This document shows positions 35,537 to 44,833 of a DNA stretch of 64,000 nt, piece by piece. Source of the DNA: Prevotella sp. E15-22 (GTDB lineage: Bacteria; Bacteroidota; Bacteroidia; Bacteroidales; Bacteroidaceae); contig NZ_CP096247.1 in assembly GCF_023204875.1 (NCBI RefSeq), forward strand, positions 2,046,001 to 2,110,000, read 5' to 3'. The notes under the pieces were generated by a model. It was not told where the DNA came from, did no database searches, and saw only the letters and a program-made list of their open reading frames with translations. Position numbers and translations under genes: made by a program. Every line of letters starts with the position of its first letter. Position 1 is the first letter of the stretch.

Positions 35537-35827
35537 ATGTTTAAAAGAAAAGAAAAAGTCGTAAGCGAACTGGTTATGCGCAACCTGCGTGCCCAGGGAC
35601 TGGAGACACCACTGTTGCAGAAACGTTTGATTGAGGCATGGCCCGTGGTGGCCAGCGAATTCATCGCGCGCTATACCACCGACGTGAGCATTCGCAACCA
35701 AACACTGTATGTGGGTCTGACCTCGCCTGCCCTGCGTGCCGACTTAAGCATGCGCCGTCAGGAATACGTACAGAAATTAAACGAATATGTCGGCAGTCAA
35801 GTGATTGCCGACATAAAATTCTGCTAA
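35537..35827 (+). CDS. DUF721 (DciA-like) protein
   Basis: The 96-residue protein has the KH-like DUF721 form: LVMRNLRAQGLETPLLQKRL, AWPVVASEFIARYTT, LYVGLTSPALRADLSMRR and a hydrophobic QVIADIKF end. DciA homologues load the replicative helicase in bacteria lacking DnaC; a role here is inferred only from family and recF linkage. The 3' end overlaps the CTP protease gene by 4 bp, convergent. Confidence 0.82.
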   Translation: MFKRKEKVVSELVMRNLRAQGLETPLLQKRLIEAWPVVASEFIARYTTDVSIRNQTLYVGLTSPALRADLSMRRQEYVQKLNEYVGSQVIADIKFC

Positions 35828-37530
35828 GCACGGGCGATGACCGTATGCGATCGGCGAACAGACCGATAGTCATAGGTCATCGCTACTTTTTTCTTCTGTT
35901 TTTTATCTGTCAGATTGGGGGTCTTGGGGAAGGCCTCGCCTGCTTTGAACACGTTCAGGGCTTCCTTAATGGCTGGATCGTCCTCGTTGAGGAACATGAG
36001 CCATGACTCCTCGCTCAGCATGTTGTAGATCACACGACTGTAGATATACTGCTCCAGGAGGTGGCGCGACTTCTGAATCATCAGGTTGCGACGCTTCAGG
36101 CCGTGCTTGTCGGCATACTGTGCAAACTTCTCAACGAGGTTCTGCTTCTTCAGATATTTCAGTAGCGAAGCCTCGTCGTCGAACTCCTGCAACAGGCCAC
36201 GGTTCTGGTCGGTATAGTCATAGCCAAACTGCAGAATAAGTCCAGAATAGGCTGCCTCCTTATAGTAAGAGGTATAGTCGACTGTATCCTCAGGCACAAA
36301 GATATCGGGCGTGATGCCACCACCACCATAGACCACGCGGCCATTGTTGGTGTGATACTCAGGACCCACGTGCTTGATGCTGTCCTGCGAGAAGAACTCG
36401 CCATGCTGATAGCGCATGAGCAGATCCTCCTCATAGTCTTTGTCCATGCCACTGGTATAGGGTTTCTGGATGCAACGGCCTGAGGGCGTGTAATAGCGTG
36501 CGATGGTGAGGCGCATCATAGAGCCGTCGCCAAACTCAACTGGCTTCTGAACCAAGCCCTTGCCAAAGGAACGGCGACCAATGATGGTGCCACGGTCGTT
36601 GTCCTGAATGGCGCCTGCCAGAATCTCGCTGGCCGAGGCAGAGCCCTCGTCGATGAGGATGACCAACGGCATGCGCTGGTAACTGCCACGTCCGTCGCTG
36701 CGATACTCCTCGCGAGGCGAACGGCGGCCCTGGGTATAGACAATCAGCTTGTTCTTGGGCAAAAACTCGTTGGCTATCTGTACGGCCGACTGCAGATAGC
36801 CGCCCGTGTTGCCACGCAGGTCGATGGTGAGCTGCTGGAAGCCCTCGTCGGCCAGCTGTGCCAGTGCCACCAGGAGTTCCAGATAGGTGTTCTCGCCAAA
36901 GTTCTTAATCTTGATATAGCCGGCCTGATCGTCGAGCATATAGGCGGCTGTGACACTCTTCATGGGTATCTCACCACGCGTCACAGTGACATGGCGCAGC
37001 GACTTCTCGCCATAGCGCAGGATGCCCAACTTCACCTTGGTGCCCTTGGGACCCTTGAGGCGATGCATGGCCTCTTCGTTGGTCAGACTCTTGCCTGTGA
37101 AGACAGAGTCGTCGACAGTGACAATCTTGTCGCCTGCCAATACGCCAGCCTGCTCGGCAGGACCCTCGCTGATGACGTTCTGAACACGCAGGGTGTCCTG
37201 GCGGATGGTGAACTCGATGCCAACACCAGAGAACGAGCCTCGCAAATCGTCGTTGGCAGTCTGCACATCCTTGGCCGAGATATAGGTGGAATGCGGATCG
37301 AGCTCAGACAGAATCTGCGGCATAGCCTTCTCAACAAGGTCTACCATATCGACGGTGTCCACATACTGGTCGTCGATGATATACAGCAGGTTGTTCAGCT
37401 TGTTACTGCCTGAGTTAATGATACTCAAGCGGTTACCTGAAAAATGATGGGCGTAGAAGGTGCCGATGACAATACCTACCACCACGGCCAACGCCAACCA
37501 AAGGGGTGAGAATCTATTCTTGGTGTTCAT
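35824..37530 (-). CDS. S41 family C-terminal processing protease
   Basis: The 568-residue protein has a membrane anchor (WLALAVVVGIVIGTFYA), a DPHSTYISAKD segment, a PDZ domain (RGSFSGVGIEFTIRQDTLRV, LAGDKIVTVDD) and the S41 core. The core has IDLRGNTGGYLQSAVQIANEF, LIDEGSASASEILAGAIQD with the catalytic Ser near residue 293, and IIGRRSFGKGLVQ with the Lys of the Ser-Lys dyad. It trims periplasmic proteins from the C-terminus. The dCMP deaminase stop overlaps its start by 4 bp. Confidence 0.93.
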   Translation of the reverse strand: MNTKNRFSPLWLALAVVVGIVIGTFYAHHFSGNRLSIINSGSNKLNNLLYIIDDQYVDTVDMVDLVEKAMPQILSELDPHSTYISAKDVQTANDDLRGSFSGVGIEFTIRQDTLRVQNVISEGPAEQAGVLAGDKIVTVDDSVFTGKSLTNEEAMHRLKGPKGTKVKLGILRYGEKSLRHVTVTRGEIPMKSVTAAYMLDDQAGYIKIKNFGENTYLELLVALAQLADEGFQQLTIDLRGNTGGYLQSAVQIANEFLPKNKLIVYTQGRRSPREEYRSDGRGSYQRMPLVILIDEGSASASEILAGAIQDNDRGTIIGRRSFGKGLVQKPVEFGDGSMMRLTIARYYTPSGRCIQKPYTSGMDKDYEEDLLMRYQHGEFFSQDSIKHVGPEYHTNNGRVVYGGGGITPDIFVPEDTVDYTSYYKEAAYSGLILQFGYDYTDQNRGLLQEFDDEASLLKYLKKQNLVEKFAQYADKHGLKRRNLMIQKSRHLLEQYIYSRVIYNMLSEESWLMFLNEDDPAIKEALNVFKAGEAFPKTPNLTDKKQKKKVAMTYDYRSVRRSHTVIARA

Positions 37531-37952
37531 ACTTCTAAATATACAACTTCAATACCTGCGCGCTCCAACAACTCGATGCCATCCGTGAGACGGTACTTCT
37601 CGCCATAGACCACGCGCTTAATGCCTGCCTGGATGATGAGTTTGGCGCACTCGATACAAGGCGAGGCTGTGATATAGATAGTGGCGCCATCGCTGTTGTT
37701 ACTGCTACGGGCCAGTTTCGTGATGGCATTCGCCTCGGCATGAAGCACATATGGTTTCGAGACGTTGTTCTCGTCCTCGCACACATTCTCAAAACCCGTG
37801 GGTGTGCCATTATAGCCATCGCTGATAATCATCTTGTTCTTGACCACCAGCGCACCCACCTGACGACGCACGCAATAGGAGTTCTCGGCCCAGATGCGAG
37901 CCATGCGCAGATAGCGCGAATCGAGTTTTTGTTGTTTTTCGTTTGCCATCAC
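37527..37952 (-). CDS. dCMP deaminase (ComEB type)
   Basis: This zinc enzyme converts dCMP to dUMP for thymidylate supply. In 141 residues, HAE at 71-73 and SPCIECAK with Cys99 and Cys102 give the metal site and catalytic Glu. ARIWAENSYCVRRQVGALVVK and SDGYNGTPTGFENVCED are typical. The ATGA overlap with the CTP gene is a usual arrangement in the group. The second Met could also be the start. Confidence 0.92.
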   Translation of the reverse strand: MMANEKQQKLDSRYLRMARIWAENSYCVRRQVGALVVKNKMIISDGYNGTPTGFENVCEDENNVSKPYVLHAEANAITKLARSSNNSDGATIYITASPCIECAKLIIQAGIKRVVYGEKYRLTDGIELLERAGIEVVYLEV

Positions 37953-37962
37953 GATTAATGAT

Positions 37963-40020
37963 TTATTTGACTACTAATTTATTCTTGGTCTTGATGCCAT
38001 TGCGCCTGAGCAGCGCATCGATAGTGGGCTCACAGCCCCTGAAGCGCTTGTAGAGCACCATGGGATTCTCTGTGCCACCCTTCGACAGCACATTATCGCG
38101 GAACGACTGGGCCGTGGCCTGGTCGAAGATGCCACGACGCTTGAACACTGAGAAGGCATCGGCATCGAGCACCTCGGCCCACTTATAACTGTAATAGCCG
38201 GCGGCATAGCCTCCTGCCATGATATGCGAGAACTGCACCGTCATGCAGGTATCGGGCAACTGCTTGCCAATGATGGCCTTTCGCCAGGCTTCCTTCTCGA
38301 AGGCGATGATATCGTCAGTGAACTCTGTCTTCTGGGTGTAGTAGGCCATATCGAGCAGGCCGAACGACACCTGGCGCAGACAGGCTGTGGCTGCCATGAA
38401 GTTGCGACTCCTCACAATGCGACGGATGAGCTCGTCAGGAAGGGGCTCGCCCGTCTGGTAATGGAAGGCGAAGGTGCTCAGGAACTGCTTCTCGACGGCA
38501 TAGTTCTCCATGAACTGCGAAGGCAACTCTACAAAGTCCCACCATACGTTGGTGCCACTGAGACTCTCGAAACGCGTGTTGGCAAACATGCCATGCAGCG
38601 AGTGGCCAAACTCGTGAAGGAAGGTCTCCACCTCGCCCAGGGTGAGCAGCGCAGGCTTCTCAGGGGTGGGCTTGGTGAGGTTCATCACCACAGACACATG
38701 CGGACGCACGTTCTCGCCCTTCTTGTCGATATACTGTCCCTGATACTGGGTCATCCATGCCCCACCCTGCTTGCCTTTGCGTGGATGGAAGTCGGCATAG
38801 AACATAGCCAGGAAGGAGCCGTCCTTATCGAACACTTCATAGGCCTTCACATCAGGATGATAGACAGGAATGTCCTTGTTCTCCTTGAACGTGATGCCAT
38901 ACAGACGGTTGGCCAGGCCAAACACGCCATCGATGACTTTCTCCAACTGGAAATAAGGACGGAGCATCTCGGCATCGATATTATATTTTCTCAGCTTGAG
39001 CTTATGCGAATAGTATGAGATGTCCCATGGCTCGAGTCGGCTGCCCAACTGCTTCATCTCTTTCTGAGCCGTGGGCTTATAGGCGTCGATCAGATTGTTG
39101 AGCAACTTATAGACGCTGCGCACATTGCCTGCCATGCGGTTTTTCAGCACATAGTCGGCATAGGTCTTGAAACCAAGGAGCTGGGCAATCTCGCGACGCA
39201 AGTTGATGAGACGCTTACAGATCTCAAGATTGTTGCAGTCGTTATCGTGAATACACTCGGTGTTCTTGGCCATATACATCTGGCGACGAAGTTCGCGACG
39301 GGTGCTATAGGTCATGAAGGGCGAATAAGAGGGGAAGTCGAGCGTGAACACCCAACCCTCCTTGCCTTGTGCCTTGGCCTCGGCGGCAGCAGCCTCGCGA
39401 GCCGTATCGGGCAGTCCGTCGAGATCGGCTTCATCAGTGATATGCAGGGTATAGGCCTTGTTTTCCTTGAGCAGGTTCTGCGAGAACTGCAGACTCAGCA
39501 TACTGGCCTCCTCAGTGAGTTGGCGCAGGCGTTCCTTTCCTTCCTTGTCGAGCAGGGCACCACTGCGCACAAAGCCGTCGTAACAGTTGTCGAGCAGACG
39601 CTTCTCCTCCTTCGACAGCAGACCATGGTAACGGTGTACGTACTTCACACGCTCAAAGAGTTTTTCGTTGAGGCGCACATCATTGGCATGCTGCGTGAGG
39701 ATGGGCTGCATCTTCTGTGCCAGGGCGTCCATCTCGTCGTTGGTCTCGGCACTCAGCAGATTGAAGAAGACGGTTGACACACGGTCCAGCAAGTCGTAAT
39801 AGCCTTCAGTATCATCATCGATATTGATAATGGTGTTGTTGAAGGTGGGCTTGGCTGGATTGTTGATGGTTTTCTCTATCTGTTCGTTGTCGCGACGAAT
39901 GCCCTCCATAAAGGCTTCCTCGAAGTCCTCAAGGCGGATACGGTCGAACGGCACCGTATCGTGGGGTGTGTTATATGACTCGAAAAATGGATTTATTCTT
40001 TTCTCTGAATGTTCGTTCAT
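37963..40020 (-). CDS. M3 family metallopeptidase (oligopeptidase A/Dcp type)
   Basis: The 685-residue cytoplasmic zinc peptidase has HEFGHSLHGMF near residue 465 with the HExxH-like motif, LPSQFMENYAVEK with the third ligand Glu, and MAGGYAAGYYSYKWAEVLDADAF near the end. These are typical of dipeptidyl carboxypeptidase/oligopeptidase A. There is no signal peptide. The start at 40020 is set because a TACTTTTG -7 box (40045-40052) lies over the upstream in-frame ATG at 40047. Confidence 0.92.
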   Translation of the reverse strand: MNEHSEKRINPFFESYNTPHDTVPFDRIRLEDFEEAFMEGIRRDNEQIEKTINNPAKPTFNNTIINIDDDTEGYYDLLDRVSTVFFNLLSAETNDEMDALAQKMQPILTQHANDVRLNEKLFERVKYVHRYHGLLSKEEKRLLDNCYDGFVRSGALLDKEGKERLRQLTEEASMLSLQFSQNLLKENKAYTLHITDEADLDGLPDTAREAAAAEAKAQGKEGWVFTLDFPSYSPFMTYSTRRELRRQMYMAKNTECIHDNDCNNLEICKRLINLRREIAQLLGFKTYADYVLKNRMAGNVRSVYKLLNNLIDAYKPTAQKEMKQLGSRLEPWDISYYSHKLKLRKYNIDAEMLRPYFQLEKVIDGVFGLANRLYGITFKENKDIPVYHPDVKAYEVFDKDGSFLAMFYADFHPRKGKQGGAWMTQYQGQYIDKKGENVRPHVSVVMNLTKPTPEKPALLTLGEVETFLHEFGHSLHGMFANTRFESLSGTNVWWDFVELPSQFMENYAVEKQFLSTFAFHYQTGEPLPDELIRRIVRSRNFMAATACLRQVSFGLLDMAYYTQKTEFTDDIIAFEKEAWRKAIIGKQLPDTCMTVQFSHIMAGGYAAGYYSYKWAEVLDADAFSVFKRRGIFDQATAQSFRDNVLSKGGTENPMVLYKRFRGCEPTIDALLRRNGIKTKNKLVVK

Positions 40021-40044
40021 ATCTGATTCTATGCTTTTGGTTTG

Positions 40045-40052
40045 CAAAAGTA
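40045..40052 (-). promoter_or_regulatory. -7 box of the M3 peptidase gene
   Basis: TACTTTTG on the minus strand, 25 bp before ATG 40020; the -33 box is not clear. It decides the start codon. Confidence 0.6.
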
Positions 40053-40071
40053 CGAAATAAAAAAGAAAAAC

Positions 40072-40102
40072 TTTGTTTTTTACAAAAAAAAACGTACCTT
40101 TG
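40072..40102 (+). promoter_or_regulatory. promoter of the barrel-like protein gene
   Basis: TTTG (40072-40075), a 19-nt spacer and TACCTTTG (40095-40102), about 40 bp before the ATG at 40143. Confidence 0.8.
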
Positions 40103-40142
40103 CCCCCAGAAATTATAAATCATTAATTAAAACCTCAAAAAC

Positions 40143-40892
40143 ATGAAAAAAACATTAACAATGTTGGCATTGGCCTTGGCCATTTCTCTCAATGCCTCAG
40201 CACAAAGCGACAAGGAGTGGACACTGAACTCTCGTGCATGGTGTACCAACTACTTTACAACCCTTATCTTTGCTGCAGCCGAGTCAATGGTGAAGGAATA
40301 TGCAACAGATGACGACAGTAAAGCAGAAAAGGCATTTGATCATATCATCCCTGATCCTGACCTGGTGTTCCCCATCGGCATGGGTAAGAGTGGCTTCAAC
40401 GACGATGGTGTCTATGGCGACATCTACGGCCCTTATCATCGTGCTTTCAGCAACCCCTTCAAGCACATTGGCGACTATGCCATTGGTGTGGACGCTTCTT
40501 GGAAGCAGTCGGCCCTGGGTTTCTATGCTGGTACCTACTTCAAGAGTCAGGAGGTGGTGTTGAAGGAGACTGACGATAACATCCGTGGCTTCTATGTTCA
40601 GCCTCGCGCTGGTTTTATCGTGGGTGGCGAGAAGCATGCTTTCGAGGCTGGCGTGTTCTATGATATCGTGACTGGTTGTGGCGGCAGCATTGCCAACAAG
40701 GATAAGGATATGCTGAAAGGCGGTCTGGGCTTGGACTTCGCTTTCTCGACCACTGACAAGAAGGAGAAGAACAAGTTGTTGCTGCAGTTCTCAATGCCCT
40801 TGCACAACTTCTTCAACACCAGCTTTGCTGGTCAGTCGGACCTGAAGCGCAAGGTGGGTTACATCATGCTGACACAGCGCGTCATCTTGTAA
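40143..40892 (+). CDS. exported protein of unknown function, beta-barrel-like
   Basis: The 249-residue protein has a clear signal peptide (MKKTLTMLALALAISLNASAQ). The rest alternates polar and hydrophobic residues with many aromatic strand ends (FYVQPRAGFIVGGEKHAFEAG, GLGLDFAFSTTDKK, VGYIMLTQRVIL). This fits a small outer-membrane beta-barrel, and the C-terminus ends in a hydrophobic strand. No family is recognised. It stands alone, with a consensus promoter and a strong terminator. Confidence 0.65.
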   Translation: MKKTLTMLALALAISLNASAQSDKEWTLNSRAWCTNYFTTLIFAAAESMVKEYATDDDSKAEKAFDHIIPDPDLVFPIGMGKSGFNDDGVYGDIYGPYHRAFSNPFKHIGDYAIGVDASWKQSALGFYAGTYFKSQEVVLKETDDNIRGFYVQPRAGFIVGGEKHAFEAGVFYDIVTGCGGSIANKDKDMLKGGLGLDFAFSTTDKKEKNKLLLQFSMPLHNFFNTSFAGQSDLKRKVGYIMLTQRVIL

Positions 40893-40911
40893 TCGCCCAA
40901 CTAAGAGCAAT

Positions 40912-40939
40912 AAAAAAGAGGCCCACAAGCCTCTTTTTT
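40912..40939. terminator. bidirectional terminator
   Basis: AAAAAAGAGGC (40912-40922) pairs with GCCTCTTTTTT (40929-40939) around CCACAA. It separates the convergent 40143 gene and the MgtC gene. Confidence 0.88.
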
Positions 40940-40960
40940 TTGTTTGTATCACCAGTCATC

Positions 40961-41434
40961 TTATTTCACCTTCTCGTCGGCATCATACTCTGAATGCGTA
41001 TGATTGAAGATGCGATGATGCAGGAAGTTCATGCCCTCAAGACAGACGATGACCATCACCGTGGCTGCGACGGCCACGCCATACATGCCCACACCTGCCG
41101 CCATGCCAATGGCCGAGGTGACCCACAGGCCAGCAGCCGTGGTGAGTCCCTTCACCACGTTCTTTCGGAAGATGATGGTGCCTGCACCAATAAAGCCAAT
41201 GCCACTGACCACCTGGGCTGCCATACGGGCAGGGTCGCGCTGGATAATGACACCAGCCTGTGTCTCGATGTCGTCGAAGCCATGCAAAGACAACACCATG
41301 AACAACGCTGAACCCAGTCCTACAAGGAAATGGGTGCGAAAGCCGGCTTCCTTGGAACGATACTCACGCTCGAAGCCAATGGCACCACCCAAGATGGCAC
41401 CAACGAAAATTGTCAACACATACTCCCAAGCCAT
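40961..41434 (-). CDS. MgtC/SapB family membrane protein
   Basis: The 157-residue inner-membrane protein has the MgtC core: GAILGGAIGFEREYRSKEAGFRTH, LVGLGSALFMVLS, VVSGIGFIGAGTII and VKGLTTAAGLWVTSAIGMAAG. Family members modulate ATP synthase or magnesium homeostasis in some species; the exact role here is unknown. The start at 41434 (MAWEYVLT) is preferred because the in-frame codon at 41497 lies in the preceding gene. Confidence 0.87.
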   Translation of the reverse strand: MAWEYVLTIFVGAILGGAIGFEREYRSKEAGFRTHFLVGLGSALFMVLSLHGFDDIETQAGVIIQRDPARMAAQVVSGIGFIGAGTIIFRKNVVKGLTTAAGLWVTSAIGMAAGVGMYGVAVAATVMVIVCLEGMNFLHHRIFNHTHSEYDADEKVK

Positions 41435-41477
41435 CACAAAACGATTTAAAATTACAATAGTTATATCAAATGGATAC

Positions 41478-43145
41478 TCATTTCGAGTATTTCTCAATCA
41501 GCTCGTCAGCCTGGGCATCGCCCAGTTCCTTGGCCTTCTGCAGATTCTTCACGCCCTCGGCCTTCTGGTCTTTCAGGCACTGGGCCAGTCCAAGGAACAG
41601 ATAGCCATCACTGTGTTCTGGCGCCAGCTGGATGCAGGTCTTGGCCGTCTCAACAGCCTCATCATAGAGTCCTACGCGAATCTGCAGCGAGGCCTTCTCG
41701 GCATAATACAGATCCGACTGTGGTGTCATGGTGATGGCCTTCTCGATATCGTTCAGAGCCTGCTGAAACAGGCGTCCCTCCGTCTCGACACGGAAGCGCA
41801 TATAATAGAAATTTGAGTTCACCTGAGCCTTCATCACTTCCTCATAGTCGTTGAGGTCGCTGACGGCCTGACGATGGCGCCCCAGGTCCATGAGCAACTG
41901 GGCACGCGAAAGCAGATAAGGGGCCACCTCCTTGAGATAAGGACGCGAGAACTGGGCCACACAACTATCGAGCAGGGCCAGCTGGGATGTGGAGTCCTTT
42001 AACTGCTGCTTGCACAATGAGGCAGAATAAAAGAGGTCGGCAGAGCGCAGGGACGACTGGAACAGACTCTCGTAGATGTCGTAGGCCTCGGCATAGTTCT
42101 GCTGCACATAGCGCACAAAAGCCTGCTGCTGACGGTAGGTGGGCTGCGCATTGAGGCGATAGGCCTCGGCTGCCTCGTCGAAGGCACGATCGAACGTCCA
42201 GGCCTTGTAGAGGGTGTCTGTGCTATAGACCATCTTCTGAAGGATGAGGCGCGAATAGCTGTAATGCACTTCATCGGGCTTCTCGGCCACCTTCAGCGCC
42301 TTCTGCATATCGCGGTCGGCCTCAGCAAAGTGATGACCGTCGGCCAGCATCTGGGCGCGATAGGTATAGCCATCGGGCTCCTTGGGGAACTTAGCGATGA
42401 AGTCCTCAATCAGGGTGACATAAGCCAGCGAATCCTGCAACGAGCCTCCCATATAAAGGGTGAGCTGCGCCTGGTTCAAATCGTCGGGCAAGGCTTTCTT
42501 GATTTGCGTAGAGCGCAACACGGGGTCGTTGATGCTCAGGCCATTCACCTTCAGACTATCGGCAAACAAGGCACTCACGGCAAAGCTCTTGGCATCGCCA
42601 ACAGCATTGGGCTGCTGCATCAGTCCGATGACCTCGCCATTGGCATTGAGCAAGGGTGTGCCCACGCTGTTATCGGGCATGGTGAGTTCAAGGGTATAAT
42701 AGGCATAGTTGCCATTAAAGGTCTCTGTCTTTTGAACGGTGCCCTGGGGCACGCGCTTGGTCTCGCGATAAGGCAGAAGCCACACGGTCTCGTCCTTAGC
42801 GGCCGACTTGCCAGCAAGAGCGAGGGGCTGGACCTTGGTCTTGGCCACCTGAAACTTCACCACGTCGTAGGTCTCGTTGGCACCCAGGATGAGCGCAACA
42901 GGAATCTCCTTGCCAGAGGCATCAATGACAACGGCACGCGAGGCGCCTTTGAACGGCGAGAAGCAGCTGACGGCCTCGCCATTATCTCGCACAAAGAAGC
43001 CGTTGGTGCTGGCTATCAGCGTACCATCGGCAGCAAAGGTCTTCAAGGTGAAGACCGACTTAGAGGCTTTCTTGGCCCAATCGGGCTGAGCCATCGCACA
43101 TACAGCCAGCATCAACAGGCTGGTCAGGATATAAAGTCGTTTCAT
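41478..43145 (-). CDS. trypsin-like (probably inactive) protease domain with TPR repeats, exported
   Basis: The 555-residue protein has a signal peptide, an N-terminal trypsin-like domain (about 25-220) and C-terminal TPR repeats (for example AQLLMDLGRHRQAVSDLNDYEE). The catalytic Asp region (ETYDVVKF, D94) and the Ser region (DNSVGTPLLN, S160) are present. The His position reads SCFSPF (60-65), so the catalytic His is replaced, probably by Ser63. It is likely a periplasmic scaffold rather than a protease. The start overlaps the recN stop by 4 bp. Confidence 0.78.
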   Translation of the reverse strand: MKRLYILTSLLMLAVCAMAQPDWAKKASKSVFTLKTFAADGTLIASTNGFFVRDNGEAVSCFSPFKGASRAVVIDASGKEIPVALILGANETYDVVKFQVAKTKVQPLALAGKSAAKDETVWLLPYRETKRVPQGTVQKTETFNGNYAYYTLELTMPDNSVGTPLLNANGEVIGLMQQPNAVGDAKSFAVSALFADSLKVNGLSINDPVLRSTQIKKALPDDLNQAQLTLYMGGSLQDSLAYVTLIEDFIAKFPKEPDGYTYRAQMLADGHHFAEADRDMQKALKVAEKPDEVHYSYSRLILQKMVYSTDTLYKAWTFDRAFDEAAEAYRLNAQPTYRQQQAFVRYVQQNYAEAYDIYESLFQSSLRSADLFYSASLCKQQLKDSTSQLALLDSCVAQFSRPYLKEVAPYLLSRAQLLMDLGRHRQAVSDLNDYEEVMKAQVNSNFYYMRFRVETEGRLFQQALNDIEKAITMTPQSDLYYAEKASLQIRVGLYDEAVETAKTCIQLAPEHSDGYLFLGLAQCLKDQKAEGVKNLQKAKELGDAQADELIEKYSK

Positions 43146-44800
43146 AGTTTCAACAGTTCTTTTGCATTTTGAATGGCGGCATCCGACACGTCGCTGCCGC
43201 TAAGCATCTGGGCAATCTCAGTGATTCGCTCGTTGGGCGTCAGCATCTGCATGTGACTGGTAGTGCCCTGTGGTGTCTCTTCCTTATAGACCTTATAATG
43301 GGTGGTGCCCAGGGCTGCAATCTGAGGCAGGTGGGTGATGCTGATGACCTGACGGTCGCAGCGCCCCATCTCGGCCATGATCTGCGCCATCTGCTCGGCA
43401 ATCTTACCACTAACACCTGTATCTATCTCGTCGAAGATGATGGTGGGCAGTTTCACAGCGCCACTGATCATGGCCTTGAGCGACAGCATGACGCGTGCAA
43501 TCTCGCCACCAGAGGCTACCTGAGCCACAGGCTGCAGGGGCGTTGAGGTGTTGGCGCTGAAGAGGAACGACACCTTGTCTTGTCCTGAACGGCCAAGGGG
43601 CTCCTGCTCTATCACAATCTGGAAACGCACATGGGGCATGCCTAAGGGTACCAGTCTGCTCTGCATCTGCTTCTCGATCTCCTGAGCGGCCTTCTGACGT
43701 TTCTTCGTGAGTACATCGGCTTTTGACTGCACCGCTTTTTGGGCAGCTGCCACCTGACGCTCTAACTCGGCCAGCGCCTCGTCGCTATTCTCAATGTTCG
43801 ACAGCTTACGCTCCAGGTCGTCTTGGATAGCGAGCAAAGCAGCCACGGTGTCGACCTTATATTTCTTCTGCAGGGCGTAGATACGGTCCAGACGGTCGTT
43901 CACAGTATCGAGTTCGGCAGGATCAAAGTCGACGGTCTCAAGTTTGGCGCTCACCTCATCGGCAGCGTCCTTCAGTTCTATATAGCAACTGTTCATGCGC
44001 TCGGCCAACTCGGCCACGTCTGGATAGACGCGCTCTATGCCCTGCAGCGCAGAAACAGCATGTTTAAGGTTGCTAACCAAGCCATTTTCATCACCTAACA
44101 ATGCTGTTTCGGCCTCGTAAAGAGCCGACTTGATGTCCTCGGAGTGCGACATGGTTTCGCTGCGCTGCTCGAGTTCTTCCTGCTCGCCATCCGACAAGCG
44201 GGCGCTAGACAGTTCGTCGTACTGAAACTGCATGAAGTCTACAGACTGACGGCCTTGTTCTATCTCCTCGCGCAAACGCTGCTCTTCCTTCTTCAGTTCC
44301 TGATAGCGGGCATAGGTTGTGGCGTAATCGTCGAGTTCCTTAGCGTCGTTGGCAATAACATCGACTACACTGAGCTGGAAGTCCTGCTTGTTGAGCAGCA
44401 GATTCTGATGCTGTGAGTGGACGTCGACCAAGCGCTCGCCCAACTCCTTCAGCATGGTGAGCGCCACAGGGGTATCGTTGATAAAGGCGCGACTCTTGCC
44501 TGCTGCCGTCAGTTCACGACGGATGATGGTGTCGTCGGCATCGAAGTCGATCTCGTTTTGCTCAAAGAAGTCCTCCATCTGATAACGGGAGAGGTCGAAA
44601 TGGGCCTCGATGACGCAACGGTCTGTGCCCATCTTGACACTTTTCGAGTCGGCACGCTGGCCTAACAACAGACCAATGGCACCCAAGATGATACTCTTGC
44701 CGGCACCCGTTTCGCCCGTGATGACAGAGAAGCCGCTATGGAATTCCATGTCGAGCTCGTCGATCAGCGTGAAGTTCTTGATATATAGTTGCTTCAGCAT
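43142..44800 (-). CDS. recN: DNA repair protein RecN
   Basis: RecN is an SMC-like ATPase acting at double-strand breaks. The 552 residues begin with LYIKNFTLIDELDMEFHSGF and Walker A VITGETGAGKSIILGA (about 27-42). A long coiled-coil middle and the C-terminal ASGGEIARVMLSLKAM signature with Walker B TIIFDEIDTGVSG follow. Q-loop DVHSQHQNLLL is also typical. It lies 33 bp after DUF4835 and overlaps the protease-like gene by 4 bp. Confidence 0.96.
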   Translation of the reverse strand: MLKQLYIKNFTLIDELDMEFHSGFSVITGETGAGKSIILGAIGLLLGQRADSKSVKMGTDRCVIEAHFDLSRYQMEDFFEQNEIDFDADDTIIRRELTAAGKSRAFINDTPVALTMLKELGERLVDVHSQHQNLLLNKQDFQLSVVDVIANDAKELDDYATTYARYQELKKEEQRLREEIEQGRQSVDFMQFQYDELSSARLSDGEQEELEQRSETMSHSEDIKSALYEAETALLGDENGLVSNLKHAVSALQGIERVYPDVAELAERMNSCYIELKDAADEVSAKLETVDFDPAELDTVNDRLDRIYALQKKYKVDTVAALLAIQDDLERKLSNIENSDEALAELERQVAAAQKAVQSKADVLTKKRQKAAQEIEKQMQSRLVPLGMPHVRFQIVIEQEPLGRSGQDKVSFLFSANTSTPLQPVAQVASGGEIARVMLSLKAMISGAVKLPTIIFDEIDTGVSGKIAEQMAQIMAEMGRCDRQVISITHLPQIAALGTTHYKVYKEETPQGTTSHMQMLTPNERITEIAQMLSGSDVSDAAIQNAKELLKL

Positions 44801-44833
44801 TCTTCTTTATATGTTTCTTTTCTTATGTTCTGT

